This document shows positions 51,872-62,112 of a stretch of 64,000 nucleotides of DNA, in pieces. The translations under genes were made by a program, and so were the position numbers. How positions within the stretch are numbered: the first letter of the stretch is position 1; every line of letters starts with the position of its first letter. The DNA comes from Mariprofundus aestuarium (lineage in GTDB: Bacteria > Pseudomonadota > Zetaproteobacteria > Mariprofundales > Mariprofundaceae): contig NZ_CP018799.1 of assembly GCF_002795805.1 (NCBI RefSeq), positions 1,543,001 to 1,607,000 of the forward strand, in the 5' to 3' direction. A model generated the notes under the pieces. It saw nothing but the letters and a program-made list of their open reading frames with translations, did not search any database and was not told the DNA's origin.

Positions 51872-53131
51872 TTAGCTGCGCTGCCACAGGCTCATTGCTT
51901 CCACATGCCCCGCTCCCGGAAACAGATCCAGCGCCCGAAGCGCTTTCAGGCGATAGCCATGCTCCTTGAGCAAAGCTCCATCACGGGAACCTGCCGCCGC
52001 ATCACATGAGATCATGATAATTTTATCCGGAAGCAACCGGGACATCTGGCTGCATATCCGTTTTGCCCCGCGCCTTGGCGGATCGAGGATTAGCAGGTCT
52101 GCCCCGATATAGGGCTCCAGATCAAAGACTTCGAAGAGGTTGGCTACTGCAAATGTGGATGTAATCCCAATCGCTTTCGCATTGGCCGTTGCTGCCCTTA
52201 CACTGGCTGCATTCAACTCAGCACCAATTACCTCCGCGCCAGTAGCAGCAGCAAGTGGCAATGAAAGGTTGCCGATTCCGCAAAAAAGATCGGCGATACG
52301 CCGAACCTTACCGGCCCACTGTTGAATCTGTGCAATCAATTCGCGGTTACCCTCCATCTGCCCCTGCACAAAGCCATCCGGACCTACTGTAAGCGCCACA
52401 TCACAATCTCCTGCGGGAAGAAGATCGTGAAAGTTTTCGACAGGCTTTTGCATTGGACGGGTAATCCCGTTGCTGTCGCGCCACCACCACTGCAGTGGCA
52501 TTGATTCAATATTTGTAGCTTCCATTTCCGCAGTGGGCTTGCACTCCGTCTCCAGTATCACATGTACGCCGTCGGAAAGGTGTACAGCCTGAACTGACCC
52601 GATGCCGTTAAGGCTTACATTTTTTTCGATCAGGGTTCGCAGTGCATTCAGTTCAGGTGTCAGAACCATACATTCACGGTGCCGAACCGGCTGGTGACTG
52701 GCCTGCGCATAAAAGCCAAGGAAGAGTCCTTTCCGATCACTTCCGACAAACCAGCGCACCCGCCGCCGACAGTGATCGGCATGAAACTGTACGGGCATCC
52801 ACTCGGTTCCAGCATCGACCAACGGTTCAAATGCAGCTTTTACCCACCCCGACTTCAGTTCGGACTGAGCTTGTCCTGATATAGACTGCAGCGCGCATCC
52901 ACCACATGCATTACCAACCGGACAAGGTGGTTCAATTCGCGTTTTGGAGGGTTCAATCACCTCGACTATTTCCCCACGAAAAACGCCGCGCCGTTTCGCA
53001 GAGATATGAACTGCCAGCAGATCACCGGGCACAGCATTGGCCACCAACACTGTAGTACCATTCACGTTAACGGCAGCTTCACCGCCTGGAAGGATCGGGC
53101 CAACGATGCCCTCTACGGTATGACCGATCAT
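51872..53131 (-). CDS. TRAM-domain RNA uracil-C5 methyltransferase (RlmD/RumA-like)
   Basis: 419 residues. An N-terminal TRAM RNA-binding domain (1-60) is followed by an Fe-S motif (EPPCPVGNACGGCAL) and an AdoMet domain with ADLFCGIGNLSLPLA, LDPPRRGAK and a catalytic Cys in MISCDAA. RlmD and RlmC methylate 23S rRNA, TrmA tRNA; the Fe-S motif favours RlmD/RlmC. It overlaps the next gene upstream by 4 bases. Confidence 0.85.
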   Translation of the reverse strand: MIGHTVEGIVGPILPGGEAAVNVNGTTVLVANAVPGDLLAVHISAKRRGVFRGEIVEVIEPSKTRIEPPCPVGNACGGCALQSISGQAQSELKSGWVKAAFEPLVDAGTEWMPVQFHADHCRRRVRWFVGSDRKGLFLGFYAQASHQPVRHRECMVLTPELNALRTLIEKNVSLNGIGSVQAVHLSDGVHVILETECKPTAEMEATNIESMPLQWWWRDSNGITRPMQKPVENFHDLLPAGDCDVALTVGPDGFVQGQMEGNRELIAQIQQWAGKVRRIADLFCGIGNLSLPLAAATGAEVIGAELNAASVRAATANAKAIGITSTFAVANLFEVFDLEPYIGADLLILDPPRRGAKRICSQMSRLLPDKIIMISCDAAAGSRDGALLKEHGYRLKALRALDLFPGAGHVEAMSLWQRS

Positions 53132-54273
53132 TTCAGCAAATGATCCAGATGATCGAACTGCTTCAGATAATCGGGGCGCTCGCCCTGCAAGCCTTTCGAC
53201 TGGATAAGAAGCTTGAACACCTCCCCCATGCCGAAGGGCATCAACACCCGCTTGGCGTGGGCCATCAGGTGCATGCTCATAGCATCGTTCTGCACTGCCA
53301 GCGACTGCACAAATGAATGTACCGAAGGTGACTGCGCCAGCCAGCCACCCTGCGACATCCAGAGTAGTGGCGAAAGCCCGACCCTGTTTCCGGCCTGAAC
53401 CAGCGCTGTAAAATCAACATGGGCGGTAATATCGCGACTGCCGGGATCGCTGAGAACATCTTCGCTGGTCTTTTGACCGATATGGGCCATGAGCGAGCCC
53501 TCTACCCTGCCTTCGCGGTAATACTCCTGCTGCGAATAGCCGTAATCAACGGTAAACACAAAACCGCGTCCTACGATATTCGAGAGCTGTTGCTGCCACG
53601 GCTCCAGTCCCGGATTCCATTCGCTGACATAGCCATCTTGCCACCGGTTAACCAATTCAGGTGCTATCTCCGGCCCGCGTTCAACCGCGGCTTCACCATC
53701 TTTCCACTCAAACCGATCGCCGGAGAGTGCAACACCGCGCTCAAAGAACTGACCATCCCGATGGCGGAAACAGCGAACCGGAAATGCATCGGGCAGTTCA
53801 TTACTGAAAATGATGATATTTTCCCGGGGCGACAGCTCATCAAGTGATGCAACAACCTTGACCTCAAAACCACGCTCGGCAAACAGTGCCGCCTGCCGCT
53901 CTCGCAGCTGCTCACTGTGCTCAACTGAAATCACGGCAGTCGGAGCCTGCATCGAAAACTGGGAGATCAGATCTAGGGTAGAGGCCAGCAGCTTACCGGA
54001 GCCGGACCCCTGCTCCAGCAGTGTCCATTCACCAGGTTCATCCAACTCCTTCCACGCCCAGAACAGCAGATCTGCAAAGCCGAGTGAAAGCCAGGGACCC
54101 AGTTCGGGGGCTGTAACGAAATCCCCTTTTTCTCCAAATACTGTTTTCGACTCGTAATAACCGAGGCCCGGTTCGTATAGTGCTGCCTGCATAAATCGGT
54201 CAAAAGAGAGGAAACCGCCTGCCTCTTCGATTGATCTGCGGATGACCTTCTCAAGCTGTTGATGATCGGACAT
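53128..54273 (-). CDS. MidA/NDUFAF7-type SAM-dependent methyltransferase
   Basis: 381 residues, DUF185 family. The start motif [18 protein letters not shown] and an AdoMet loop in [11 protein letters not shown] are typical, with later [15 protein letters not shown] and [14 protein letters not shown]. In mitochondria the relative NDUFAF7 dimethylates an arginine of a complex I subunit; the bacterial role is unclear. It is divergent from trxA. Confidence 0.88.
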   Translation of the reverse strand: MSDHQQLEKVIRRSIEEAGGFLSFDRFMQAALYEPGLGYYESKTVFGEKGDFVTAPELGPWLSLGFADLLFWAWKELDEPGEWTLLEQGSGSGKLLASTLDLISQFSMQAPTAVISVEHSEQLRERQAALFAERGFEVKVVASLDELSPRENIIIFSNELPDAFPVRCFRHRDGQFFERGVALSGDRFEWKDGEAAVERGPEIAPELVNRWQDGYVSEWNPGLEPWQQQLSNIVGRGFVFTVDYGYSQQEYYREGRVEGSLMAHIGQKTSEDVLSDPGSRDITAHVDFTALVQAGNRVGLSPLLWMSQGGWLAQSPSVHSFVQSLAVQNDAMSMHLMAHAKRVLMPFGMGEVFKLLIQSKGLQGERPDYLKQFDHLDHLLK

Positions 54274-54275
54274 GG

Positions 54276-54304
54276 TTGACGCTCTTACCCCCCAGGACTA
54301 ACGT
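54276..54304 (+). promoter_or_regulatory. Promoter of trxA
   Basis: TTGACG (54276-54281), a 17-base spacer and TAACGT (54299-54304). A start near 54311 would give a leader of about 25 bases to the ATG at 54336. Confidence 0.55.
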
Positions 54305-54335
54305 TTCGTGCATTCCAAATCAAAGAGGAAAGCAA

Positions 54336-54668
54336 ATGTCTTCAGATTTAATTATTCATGTCAGCGACGAAAGTTTTGATGCCGATGTTCTAAAAGCAAC
54401 TGGCCCTGTCGTCGTAGACTTCTGGGCTCCATGGTGCGGCCCGTGCAAACAGATTGCCCCGATTCTGGACGAAGTTGCAGGCGAGAAGCAAGGCCAGGTG
54501 ACTATTGCCAAGATCAACATCGATGATAACCCGAACACTCCTGGGAAATATGGCGTTCGTGGCATCCCTACCCTGATGTTGTTTCGTGATGGCAACGTAC
54601 AGGGAACCAAGGTTGGTGCAGTGAACAAGGCCAAGCTGACCGAGTTCATCGACGAACATCTGGACTGA
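54336..54668 (+). CDS. trxA: Thioredoxin
   Basis: 110 residues, full length. The redox site WCGPC has Cys34 and Cys37 in [15 protein letters not shown], and the cis-Pro loop is GIPTL. The ATG at 54336 follows a GAGG ribosome site; the frame is open upstream to 54276, within the promoter. It is a single-gene unit with a strong terminator. Confidence 0.98.
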   Translation: MSSDLIIHVSDESFDADVLKATGPVVVDFWAPWCGPCKQIAPILDEVAGEKQGQVTIAKINIDDNPNTPGKYGVRGIPTLMLFRDGNVQGTKVGAVNKAKLTEFIDEHLD

Positions 54669-54685
54669 TTCACATATATCAATTG

Positions 54686-54714
54686 AAAAAGGCAGGGGAT
54701 AACCCTGCCTTTTT
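54686..54714 (+). terminator. Rho-independent terminator of trxA
   Basis: A 12-bp stem (AAAAAGGCAGGG / CCCTGCCTTTTT) with a GATAA loop and further T, 17 bases after the trxA stop. Confidence 0.9.
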
Positions 54715-54799
54715 TCGTTTAATACACTTCTACAATTTACCGAACATCTATACGTAGATAAAACTAACGTTTATTTGCGACCATTCATCCAGAATTCAT

Positions 54800-55003
54800 T
54801 TACCAGAATCTGGATGCAGATGGATCTGGTGACTCATCGTTCACAACGTCATCTGCGACCGACTCAGTCGTCTCAACCTCAGGCACTTCTCCCTCAGGCG
54901 TGTCACTCCGCTTCTCCAGCTTACGCAGACGCTTCTCTTCATTTTTCTTCTGCTTGGCGATCTCTTTCTGACGTTTCTCATATTTAAAATTCGGTCTAGC
55001 CAA
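54800..55003 (-). CDS. Small basic-then-acidic conserved protein (67 aa)
   Basis: TTG start at 55003 with GGAGG and good spacing. The N-terminal half is strongly basic and heptad-like (RPNFKYEKRQKEIAKQKKNE); the C-terminal half is acidic. Short proteins starting ARPNFKYEKRQKE are found in several proteobacteria with unknown function. No signal peptide. Convergent with trxA. Confidence 0.75.
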   Translation of the reverse strand: MARPNFKYEKRQKEIAKQKKNEEKRLRKLEKRSDTPEGEVPEVETTESVADDVVNDESPDPSASRFW

Positions 55004-55266
55004 CTAGGCACCTCCAATCACTTCAAGTGTCCGGCCAATGCAAGCGGGATCTCCGCTGCTGGTGCCATTGAAACCGACAAACGCCAACTCTGCCAATCTT
55101 TCACGCTGCCGTCCCGATAATAGTCACCTAAGCGTAGTCGAAGCCTTTTGAATCCAGATTAAGCAAGGTCGAAACTCACCCTCTAAGTTTCACCTTACCT
55201 AGTATATTTCATGGAATTGAACTATAACAACAATGCATGCATGTACCTTCGCAAGGAGGCTGAAGG

Positions 55267-55527
55267 ATGAAAGATCTAAATTCCTTTTGTAACCATAGGC
55301 TTACCTCCTCTCTCCATTCTAACGAACAAGGTGTGAGTACCGTTGAGTATGCGATTATTATTTCCTCACTCTCAATTGCCGCCACCATAATTCTCGTGTT
55401 CCTCGGAGCCCAGATTGAGGGTAGTTTCAATAATTTAGCAGACACCTTTGGAAGCGCTATGGATGCTGGAGGAGACTCTGGAAGAGACGGAGGGGGCAAG
55501 GACGGTGGCGGGAGCAAGGATCATTAG
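55267..55527 (+). CDS. Flp/Fap-type IVb pilin (orphan)
   Basis: 86 residues; GGAGG seven bases before the ATG. A basic 21-residue leader ends at the prepilin peptidase site G-VSTVE, with Glu+5 in VSTVEYAIIISSLS, followed by one long hydrophobic helix. The tail is unusual: Gly/Asp/Lys repeats (GGDSGRDGGGKDGGG) and a final KDH. No tad/cpa assembly genes are in the window. Confidence 0.85.
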   Translation: MKDLNSFCNHRLTSSLHSNEQGVSTVEYAIIISSLSIAATIILVFLGAQIEGSFNNLADTFGSAMDAGGDSGRDGGGKDGGGSKDH

Positions 55528-55633
55528 TTTAGTTCCAGCTTATTTATAAATGCATAATTTTTAATTATACATTGTGGTTAACAATAGTCATTCATATTGC
55601 ATAGAGACGCATCCTGCGTAAGCCTGCAGGCAC

Positions 55634-56101
55634 ATGAATACTCCCCTGCACATAGTTCTTGTAGAACCAGAGATTCCACCGAACACTGGCAACATCGCGA
55701 GACTGTGTGGCTGCACTGGTTGCACTCTGCATCTGGTACACCCACTCGGATTTGATGTGGATGAGAAAGCAGTGCGCCGAGCCGGGCTCGATTACTGGCA
55801 ACATCTGGATGTCCATCACCATCAAAACTGGCAGGAGGCACGTCAGTTTATCGGTGAAAACCGTAACTGGTACGGACTCAGCTCTAAAGTCAAAACAAGC
55901 TTCTGGGACGTTCAATACAGCCCCGGAGACGTACTGGTTTTTGGCCCGGAAACAAGAGGGCTAAGCGAAGAGATTTTAAATGACATCAATCCAGTCACTA
56001 TCCCGATGCGGGATGATGCAGCAGTGCGCTCTCTCAATTTATCTAACGCCTGCTCGATTGCTCTGTTTGAGGCACTAAGGCAGCTAAAAACAGCGCAATA
56101 A
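55634..56101 (+). CDS. trmL: tRNA (cytidine(34)-2'-O)-methyltransferase TrmL
   Basis: 155 residues, SPOUT family. Motifs: the start IVLVEPEIPPNTGNIARLC, then GPETRGLSEEIL and IPMRDDAAVRSLNLSNACSI, which form the AdoMet knot. It methylates the wobble base of Leu tRNAs. Normal length. Confidence 0.95.
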   Translation: MNTPLHIVLVEPEIPPNTGNIARLCGCTGCTLHLVHPLGFDVDEKAVRRAGLDYWQHLDVHHHQNWQEARQFIGENRNWYGLSSKVKTSFWDVQYSPGDVLVFGPETRGLSEEILNDINPVTIPMRDDAAVRSLNLSNACSIALFEALRQLKTAQ

Positions 56102-56417
56102 CAATGAACTATCCACTGCTGGAATGCCTCCATTAAGACTTTTTTATAATTACTTCAACAACTTAAATTCCACTTTATCTAATGATATGTAAATTATTAA
56201 AAATAAAGTCTTTTATTATATGCCTAATAATTAGGCGGAACATCGACAGTGTAAGTAAAGGCATACCAACTATAAAAGAGCGTCATTTTATCCACCAAGT
56301 TATCCACAGGATCTGTGGATTGTGCGCGCAAACCCTTTTGTACCAAGGAGCACAGCGAAACAGAGTTGCGAATGAAAACAAGCAGGCTATTTACTGACTA
56401 TCAATAAGAATGAATTT
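56102..56417. other. AT-rich intergenic region between convergent genes with DnaA boxes and a palindrome
   Basis: 316 bases without a gene. The left part (56145-56235) is very AT-rich and contains the perfect palindrome GCCTAAT-A-ATTAGGC (56222-56236). The right part has three DnaA-box-like 9-mers (56288-56322). Both flanking genes point into it, so promoters are not expected here. I see no open frame with a ribosome site. Confidence 0.5.
56288..56322. promoter_or_regulatory. Cluster of three DnaA-box-like sites
   Basis: TTATCCACC (56288-56296, one mismatch), TTATCCACA (56300-56308, perfect) and the reverse-oriented TGTGGATTG (56314-56322, two mismatches to TGTGGATAA). The first two are 12 bases apart. 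Confidence 0.5.
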
Positions 56418-57227
56418 CTACACTCTTCTGTGTTGTAAAACCGGCATCGATTTACGTATCCGATTCAGCTTCTCCATGGAGAGATCGGCAATGATCACGC
56501 CCTCACCTTCAGGTAGTTCCGCAACAATCTCCCCCCACGGATCAATCACCATACTGTGCCCCCACGTCTCTCTACCATCGGCATGTTTCCCGAACTGTGC
56601 AGAAGCAATCAGATAGCACTGGTTTTCGATTGCCCGGGCACGCAACAGCGGTTCCCAATGCGCAGAACCAGTGACTGCAGTGAAGGCGGCAACATTGCAG
56701 AGTATCCTGCATCCGGCACGCGCGTGAAGCCGGTATAACTCAGGAAAGCGAAGATCATAGCAGATGCTTAAACCGATGCGCCAAGCATCAAGGTCTATCG
56801 TTAACGGCTGCGAACCCGGCTCAATCAAGCCCGACTCATGATAGCTCTGCCCCAGATAATCCATATCAAAAAGATGGATCTTGTCGTACACAGCAAGCAA
56901 CTTACCACTGGCATTAAATACTGGAGAGCTATTGCGAAGCAGTCCGTGATTACCCTTGAGTAGCAAACTGCCACCAATAATCGCCATATCATGTTTTACA
57001 GCCTGATCTGAGAGAAACCTTAAAATCGGTGAATTCTGCTCATCCTCGGCAGCCTCTCGTTTCTCCTGCTCATCGCCACCCATATGGGCGAAGTTCTCAG
57101 GCAGCACAGCAAGCTCCACTCCCTCACCCGCAGCCTCAGCCAGAAGCTCTCCGACCTTCATTAAATTCTTACTGACGTCGCGAACGGAATTAAGCTGGAT
57201 GGCGGCGACCCGCATTGAATCAGACAT
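56418..57227 (-). CDS. Carbon-nitrogen hydrolase, Nit family (deaminated-glutathione/omega amidase-like)
   Basis: 269 residues. The catalytic triad is visible: Glu in LPENFAHMG, Lys in AVYDKIHLFDMD and Cys in SICYDLRFPELYR. The RFPELYR segment fits the Nit1/omega-amidase branch, which hydrolyses deaminated glutathione or omega-amides. It lies 5 bases after the DUF4438 gene and may be co-transcribed. Confidence 0.9.
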   Translation of the reverse strand: MSDSMRVAAIQLNSVRDVSKNLMKVGELLAEAAGEGVELAVLPENFAHMGGDEQEKREAAEDEQNSPILRFLSDQAVKHDMAIIGGSLLLKGNHGLLRNSSPVFNASGKLLAVYDKIHLFDMDYLGQSYHESGLIEPGSQPLTIDLDAWRIGLSICYDLRFPELYRLHARAGCRILCNVAAFTAVTGSAHWEPLLRARAIENQCYLIASAQFGKHADGRETWGHSMVIDPWGEIVAELPEGEGVIIADLSMEKLNRIRKSMPVLQHRRV

Positions 57228-57232
57228 AACGC

Positions 57233-58120
57233 TTACTCAGTCGCAAAGCGCCCAATCCCCTTTAAAACACCCAGGTTGGCCTGACTACTGAGCACCGGCA
57301 CCAGCTTTTCATCACAGGCACTCATCAATGTCATCATTCCCGGCCCATGGCCTCCCAGCGGGGAGTCAGAATGAATCACCACGCCAATTGTGACCGCTCC
57401 CTTACGGTAGGTACGCCCGTAACGATTATCGTGATCAAGCACTGCAACAAAATCACCGAAACGAATTCTATTCATGCCGTTCTCGTTCACTGTATCCTCA
57501 TCATGGCAGAGGATGTCGTAATCACCGGTAGTCACCGAAAGCGCACCAATACCCGAGCCCATCGCATGCCCCGGAACAATCACATTCACCGGCACTTCAA
57601 TCTTGCCATCTTCACGTTCAACAAGCCCCCACCCCTCCAGCACATCGGGATCCAGACTGTAGATATAGACATCAGGATGATCGATGAGCTTCAATCCCTG
57701 GCCATAGCCCTTAACCAGAAACTTGTCGTCACAGGTCAGCTTATCCAGCGTAACATCGGGGAAATCGAGCATCAGGTGCTCAACACCGCCATGGTGACCG
57801 AGCACCGTTCCCTTCGCGCCCTTCGCTGCACCGGAAATCACGGTCGCCTCGTTGCCACAGCAGGCCAGAAACTGGTATCCTGACTCACATTTTCTGTTTT
57901 TATGGCTCATCGTCGTGGAGACGCCCGGCTCGATATGCTCTCCGGCCCAGCCGAATACCGAATCACCGATCTTCACGTTATAGGTAATGCCGCCTGTCGA
58001 CGGCCAGGCGAAAACTTCACCTGCCGCCCCCACCTCGAACGGCGCCCACTGATGCGCCGGAGCAACAGCCCCCTGCACTGCGGTTTTGACTAACTGTTCA
58101 CGATTGTTTTTCAGGCTCAT
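57233..58120 (-). CDS. DUF4438-domain protein
   Basis: 295 residues, matching the DUF4438 family known from thermophiles and proteobacteria. Conserved-looking segments include GNEATVISGAAKGAKGTVLGHHGGVEH, then VTTGDYDI and IGVVIHSDSPLGGHGPG near the end. The fold includes a beta-barrel of unknown function. It is soluble with no signal peptide. The function is not known; the coupling to a Nit hydrolase is the only clue. Confidence 0.8.
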   Translation of the reverse strand: MSLKNNREQLVKTAVQGAVAPAHQWAPFEVGAAGEVFAWPSTGGITYNVKIGDSVFGWAGEHIEPGVSTTMSHKNRKCESGYQFLACCGNEATVISGAAKGAKGTVLGHHGGVEHLMLDFPDVTLDKLTCDDKFLVKGYGQGLKLIDHPDVYIYSLDPDVLEGWGLVEREDGKIEVPVNVIVPGHAMGSGIGALSVTTGDYDILCHDEDTVNENGMNRIRFGDFVAVLDHDNRYGRTYRKGAVTIGVVIHSDSPLGGHGPGMMTLMSACDEKLVPVLSSQANLGVLKGIGRFATE

Positions 58121-58175
58121 AAATTTCCCTTTGGTACAAACTAAATCCTATTATTAACGAAATATCTGTTTTTAA

Positions 58176-58811
58176 TCAATCACCGTCGGCTTTAATTAAC
58201 TGCAGAAACTGCAGAAACTGCAGCCGCGAAATCTCGCGCGCACCGAGACTTTGTAAATGCGCGGTGTGAAATTGGCAGTCAATCAGCTTCCAGCCATCGC
58301 GCAACGCCTGGCCACACAGCGCTGCCAATGCAATCTTAGAGGCATCTATCTTGCGGCTAAACATCGACTCGGCAAAAAAGACACTGTTGCACAACACGCC
58401 GTAAAGACCACCGACCAGCTCATCGCCATCCCACACCTCCACCGAATGCGCATGCTTCTCTTCAAACATCCTACGATAGGCTTCCATCATCTCAGGCAGA
58501 ATCCAGGTCCCGTCCCCTCCCTTACGCTGGATTTCGGCACACAGCTTGATAACATCGGTGAATGCCTCATCGAGTGTAACAGTATACAACCCCTGCCGCA
58601 TTCGGCGCGCCAGCCTTTTCGAGCAGTGAAACTCAGCGGGAAAGAGAACCATACGCGGATCTGGCGACCACCATAGAATCGGCTGATTCTCGGAATACCA
58701 CGGAAATATACCCTTCGCATATGCCGCCAGCAGCGTGTCCGGTTCAAGGTTGCCACCGGCAGCCAGCAACCCATCTTCATCGGCCTGTGATGGATCAGGA
58801 AACTCAATCAT
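58176..58811 (-). CDS. aat: Leucyl/phenylalanyl-tRNA--protein transferase
   Basis: 211 residues, full length. It adds Leu or Phe to N-terminal Lys/Arg for the N-end rule. Family motifs: FPWYSENQPILWWSPDPR near the N-terminus, then VEVWDGDELVGGLYG and SMFSRKIDASKIAL. The C-terminus contains a short tandem 9-bp repeat in the DNA (58200-58223) that encodes LQF-LQF-LQ. Confidence 0.95.
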   Translation of the reverse strand: MIEFPDPSQADEDGLLAAGGNLEPDTLLAAYAKGIFPWYSENQPILWWSPDPRMVLFPAEFHCSKRLARRMRQGLYTVTLDEAFTDVIKLCAEIQRKGGDGTWILPEMMEAYRRMFEEKHAHSVEVWDGDELVGGLYGVLCNSVFFAESMFSRKIDASKIALAALCGQALRDGWKLIDCQFHTAHLQSLGAREISRLQFLQFLQLIKADGD

Positions 58812-58943
58812 AGTCTCGAACCTATATCAGACGTTGATTTCACCGCCACCTTTACCGCTTTGCCACGTTCTGAGTGAAAAGATTCAGACATAACAATCGA
58901 AGGCCACACCAACCTCAATATGTACGGTTTATAGTGCGAACAA

Positions 58944-61868
58944 CTATCCTGCTTCCTTGGCATCAAGGATCTGCCTGATCAGTTGCGATAAACTTTCGAC
59001 AGTAAATGGTTTGTTGATAATTTCTTGGCCGGACAGATCTTGCTTCTCATCAAGGAAGGAGCCTCTGTCATACCCTGTGGCAAAAACAATTGGAAGGTGC
59101 CCACCCAGCTGCTTGATCCTCTTGGCTGCATCAATTCCACCCAGAACAGGCATGACAACATCAAGAATTACCAAGGCGAGCTCATTCATGTTGTGTTCAA
59201 ACAAGCGCACAGCCTCTTCACCATTTCGGGCGGCAACAACTCGGTAGCCGAGCTCATTCAAAACGCTTTCGTACATTTCCAAAACCAACGCTTCGTCATC
59301 AGCAACCAGAATCAACTCGTTTTGACCTGCTGCTACCTGTTGTGGTCGAACTCGCTCCGCCTCTGTTGCGGACTCAACAAGAGGCAGGTAGATGGTAAAT
59401 GTCGTTCCTCCACCGGGAACACTATCTACTTCTATCGCGCCCTTGTGCCCCTCAATGGCACCATAAACCATCGCCAGTCCAAGCCCGGTCCCTTTGCCAA
59501 CTCCTTTGGTGGTAAAAAATGGGTCGAATATCTTAGATACCAGCACTTCAGGGATGCCTTCGCCATTATCACTCACCATCAGGCAGGCGAACCGTTTTCC
59601 TTTGCAGTCAGGATGTCGCTGCCTGAAGGAAGCATCGCTGATGTATGGCTTGAGAGTACAGGATATTTTCCCGCCCTTGATACCCTCCAGTGCATCTTTT
59701 GCATTGTTGATGAGGTTCATTATGACCTGCTGCAACTGGGTTGGGTCGCCATGGATGTAGAGCTCTTCAGATGGCGTCTCACAGCTTCTTTCAATGTTTT
59801 CCGGAACAGCTGTTGAAGCCAGCTTCGCGGCCTCCTTCAGAAATGGTGTTAATGGGAAATCACTCATTTCCACCTGTTCTTTGCGGGCAAAGGTCAACAG
59901 CTGTTTGATCATTCCTGCGGCACGCATACTGATCCTGTCGATAGATTCGATATTCGCCAATAGCTTTTGGTCACCTTTAATGCGGGACTTGGCCATATAG
60001 GCATTGCCCACAATGCCTGCAAGCATGTTATTAAAATCATGGGCAATGCCGCCCACAAGCACACCAATGGCTTCCATCTTCTGCGACTGAAGGAACTGCT
60101 CCTCAAGCCTCTTGTATTCGCTCATATCCTGCTGCAGCGAGACAAAATGTGTGATATTACCGCTATCGTCATGAATTGGCGCCACAGTCAACAGTGCCGG
60201 GTAGAAACTGCCATCTTTACGGCGGTCAATCAGCGTCCCCTGCCAGACCTCTCCACGTAGAATCGTATCCCATAGATCCTTGTAGAATGCCGGGTCCTGA
60301 GCTGAACTTTTGAGAATGGCCGGGGTTTTTCCTATAACCTCTTTTACACTGTAGCCTGTGATCGCCGCAAAGGCTGGATTTGCATATTCGATGATGGCAT
60401 CCCTGTCTGTGATCACTGCAGCCTCACCTGCATGCTCCATAGCCTGAAATAACATCTTGAGTCGTTTTTCGGCCTCTTTTCGCTCAGTGATATCGCTAAC
60501 CACGCCACTCCACAGGCTTCCAGATTCGTCCATTGTTGTGAGGTCGGATTCAATCTGTATCCAGCGTGTTTTTCCGCAGACGATAAAACGGCCTTCCCAG
60601 CGAAAAGGCTTATTACTTACCTTTGCTTCGTTGTTGGCTCGGATCAGGTTATCTAGGTCATCATGGTGAGCGGCGGAAAAGGCGATGCTGGCATCATGCA
60701 GTACCGCATCTGCATCAAGACCAAGTATCTTACAAAACACAGGACTAATATACTCAAAACCCATCGAATCATCGGCATGGAAGCGGAAGAGATAGACACC
60801 AACTGGAATGGATTTCACCAGATTGTCATAGCGGGACATGCTCTCGCCCAGCTTGATCTTTTCGGAATGAAGCTCAGCGGTTCGCTGTTCTACCATCTCT
60901 GCAATTTCCGTTGTTTTTCGAGACGAAATCCAGAGGTATCCTGCCAGCATACACGACAGCAACAACACAAGCCCCACACTTTGCAGGGCAGTAAAACTCT
61001 GATGTTGCTTCAGGAAGGCAGGTGCAGCTTCGAATCGGACATGCCACTTGTGTTCGCCAGCCACGATGATCTTCTCTGTGCTGATCCCTGTTTTCAGGGC
61101 CTGATCCTTTCCGGAACGCGTACGTGACAAATGGAAGTAAAAAGGCATTTTTTGAGGGTCTGATGCATCTCTCAGATAATAATCGACTGCAGCAGTAGGC
61201 ATGTTTCTGAGTGACTCATCAATTAAAGGTGCCACATTCCATTCACTAACGACAAAACCAAGCAGGGCATCTCTTCGTCCTGCCGGGTTATCGACTTCAC
61301 TGTTTTTATATACAGGCGAGAAGATAATCAGCACATGGTGGTCATCACCTTCAGGATAGATATCTACCCGGTGATGCCCAGTATCCATGGCCATCAGCAT
61401 ATGCTGCCAACGACTTGGAATTGGGAGAAGCTCCGGCTTGAACCAGTTCTCTCTTTTTTGGTCAGCCATCAACAGTTGATAATCAAAATCACGGTATTTA
61501 GGTGCACGATGATTGTTTGAATCTGCTGACTCCAAACGGGGAAGCCATGCCAACAGTCGCACTTCTGGATTTTTCGGGTCAGAGACTCCTGCTAAAGCAC
61601 CAATTTCAGCACTTGCCAGTTCATCGACTTGTTCAACCACCAGCTCATGGCGAACAACTGCAACAACATGATCCGCAGTTTCAAACACATGATCCAGTAC
61701 GTTCTTGATTGCCGATGTTCTGGTGTCTGCCCGATATTCAAACGTTTGTTGAAAGTGGGCATTCTCCCAGCTTTTAACCTGATCAAACACCAGAAGCGAT
61801 AGAATCGCCCCTATCACCAATGGCCAAATGAGTGCCTGAAACTTCACAAATCTTCCCATAATATCCAA
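58944..61868 (-). CDS. Hybrid sensor histidine kinase with CHASE and PAS domains
   Basis: 974 residues. Order: membrane helix (about 10-28), periplasmic CHASE domain (about 40-280), second helix (about 295-320), PAS (about 345-465), PAS plus PAC (about 475-605), histidine kinase with His in [13 protein letters not shown], ATPase with [17 protein letters not shown] and GTGLGLAMV, then a receiver with Asp in [13 protein letters not shown] and Lys in INKPFT. It probably senses an external ligand through CHASE and signals through phosphorelay. No separate regulator lies beside it. Confidence 0.93.
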   Translation of the reverse strand: MDIMGRFVKFQALIWPLVIGAILSLLVFDQVKSWENAHFQQTFEYRADTRTSAIKNVLDHVFETADHVVAVVRHELVVEQVDELASAEIGALAGVSDPKNPEVRLLAWLPRLESADSNNHRAPKYRDFDYQLLMADQKRENWFKPELLPIPSRWQHMLMAMDTGHHRVDIYPEGDDHHVLIIFSPVYKNSEVDNPAGRRDALLGFVVSEWNVAPLIDESLRNMPTAAVDYYLRDASDPQKMPFYFHLSRTRSGKDQALKTGISTEKIIVAGEHKWHVRFEAAPAFLKQHQSFTALQSVGLVLLLSCMLAGYLWISSRKTTEIAEMVEQRTAELHSEKIKLGESMSRYDNLVKSIPVGVYLFRFHADDSMGFEYISPVFCKILGLDADAVLHDASIAFSAAHHDDLDNLIRANNEAKVSNKPFRWEGRFIVCGKTRWIQIESDLTTMDESGSLWSGVVSDITERKEAEKRLKMLFQAMEHAGEAAVITDRDAIIEYANPAFAAITGYSVKEVIGKTPAILKSSAQDPAFYKDLWDTILRGEVWQGTLIDRRKDGSFYPALLTVAPIHDDSGNITHFVSLQQDMSEYKRLEEQFLQSQKMEAIGVLVGGIAHDFNNMLAGIVGNAYMAKSRIKGDQKLLANIESIDRISMRAAGMIKQLLTFARKEQVEMSDFPLTPFLKEAAKLASTAVPENIERSCETPSEELYIHGDPTQLQQVIMNLINNAKDALEGIKGGKISCTLKPYISDASFRQRHPDCKGKRFACLMVSDNGEGIPEVLVSKIFDPFFTTKGVGKGTGLGLAMVYGAIEGHKGAIEVDSVPGGGTTFTIYLPLVESATEAERVRPQQVAAGQNELILVADDEALVLEMYESVLNELGYRVVAARNGEEAVRLFEHNMNELALVILDVVMPVLGGIDAAKRIKQLGGHLPIVFATGYDRGSFLDEKQDLSGQEIINKPFTVESLSQLIRQILDAKEAG

Positions 61869-62112
61869 TTTAGCACTGAGATAGAAGATATGCCAGCGAA
61901 TGAGTGCTTATGCCCCGTTGGCAACCATTCAATACTGGGCCTTATCGGGAACAGCTTTCCTCCTAGCAAGAGAACCATCCCGTGAGAGAGGCGAAACCTA
62001 CAACTGCTTCAAAAACAAAATAAATAGCGCCCCATCATCCGAATTATTATATTAGACTATTCGAATGCTTTAATGATAGAGTTGTCATTCTTGAATCTCC
62101 CCGGAGGATATT

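Noticed and set aside
55021-55266. Small open frames between the 67-aa gene and the Flp pilin
   Set aside because: The best is 38 codons without a ribosome site; nothing else visible.
61880-62090. Possible structured leader or riboswitch between the hybrid kinase and membrane protein A
   Set aside because: I could not fold it into any known riboswitch core; only short, unconvincing pairings.
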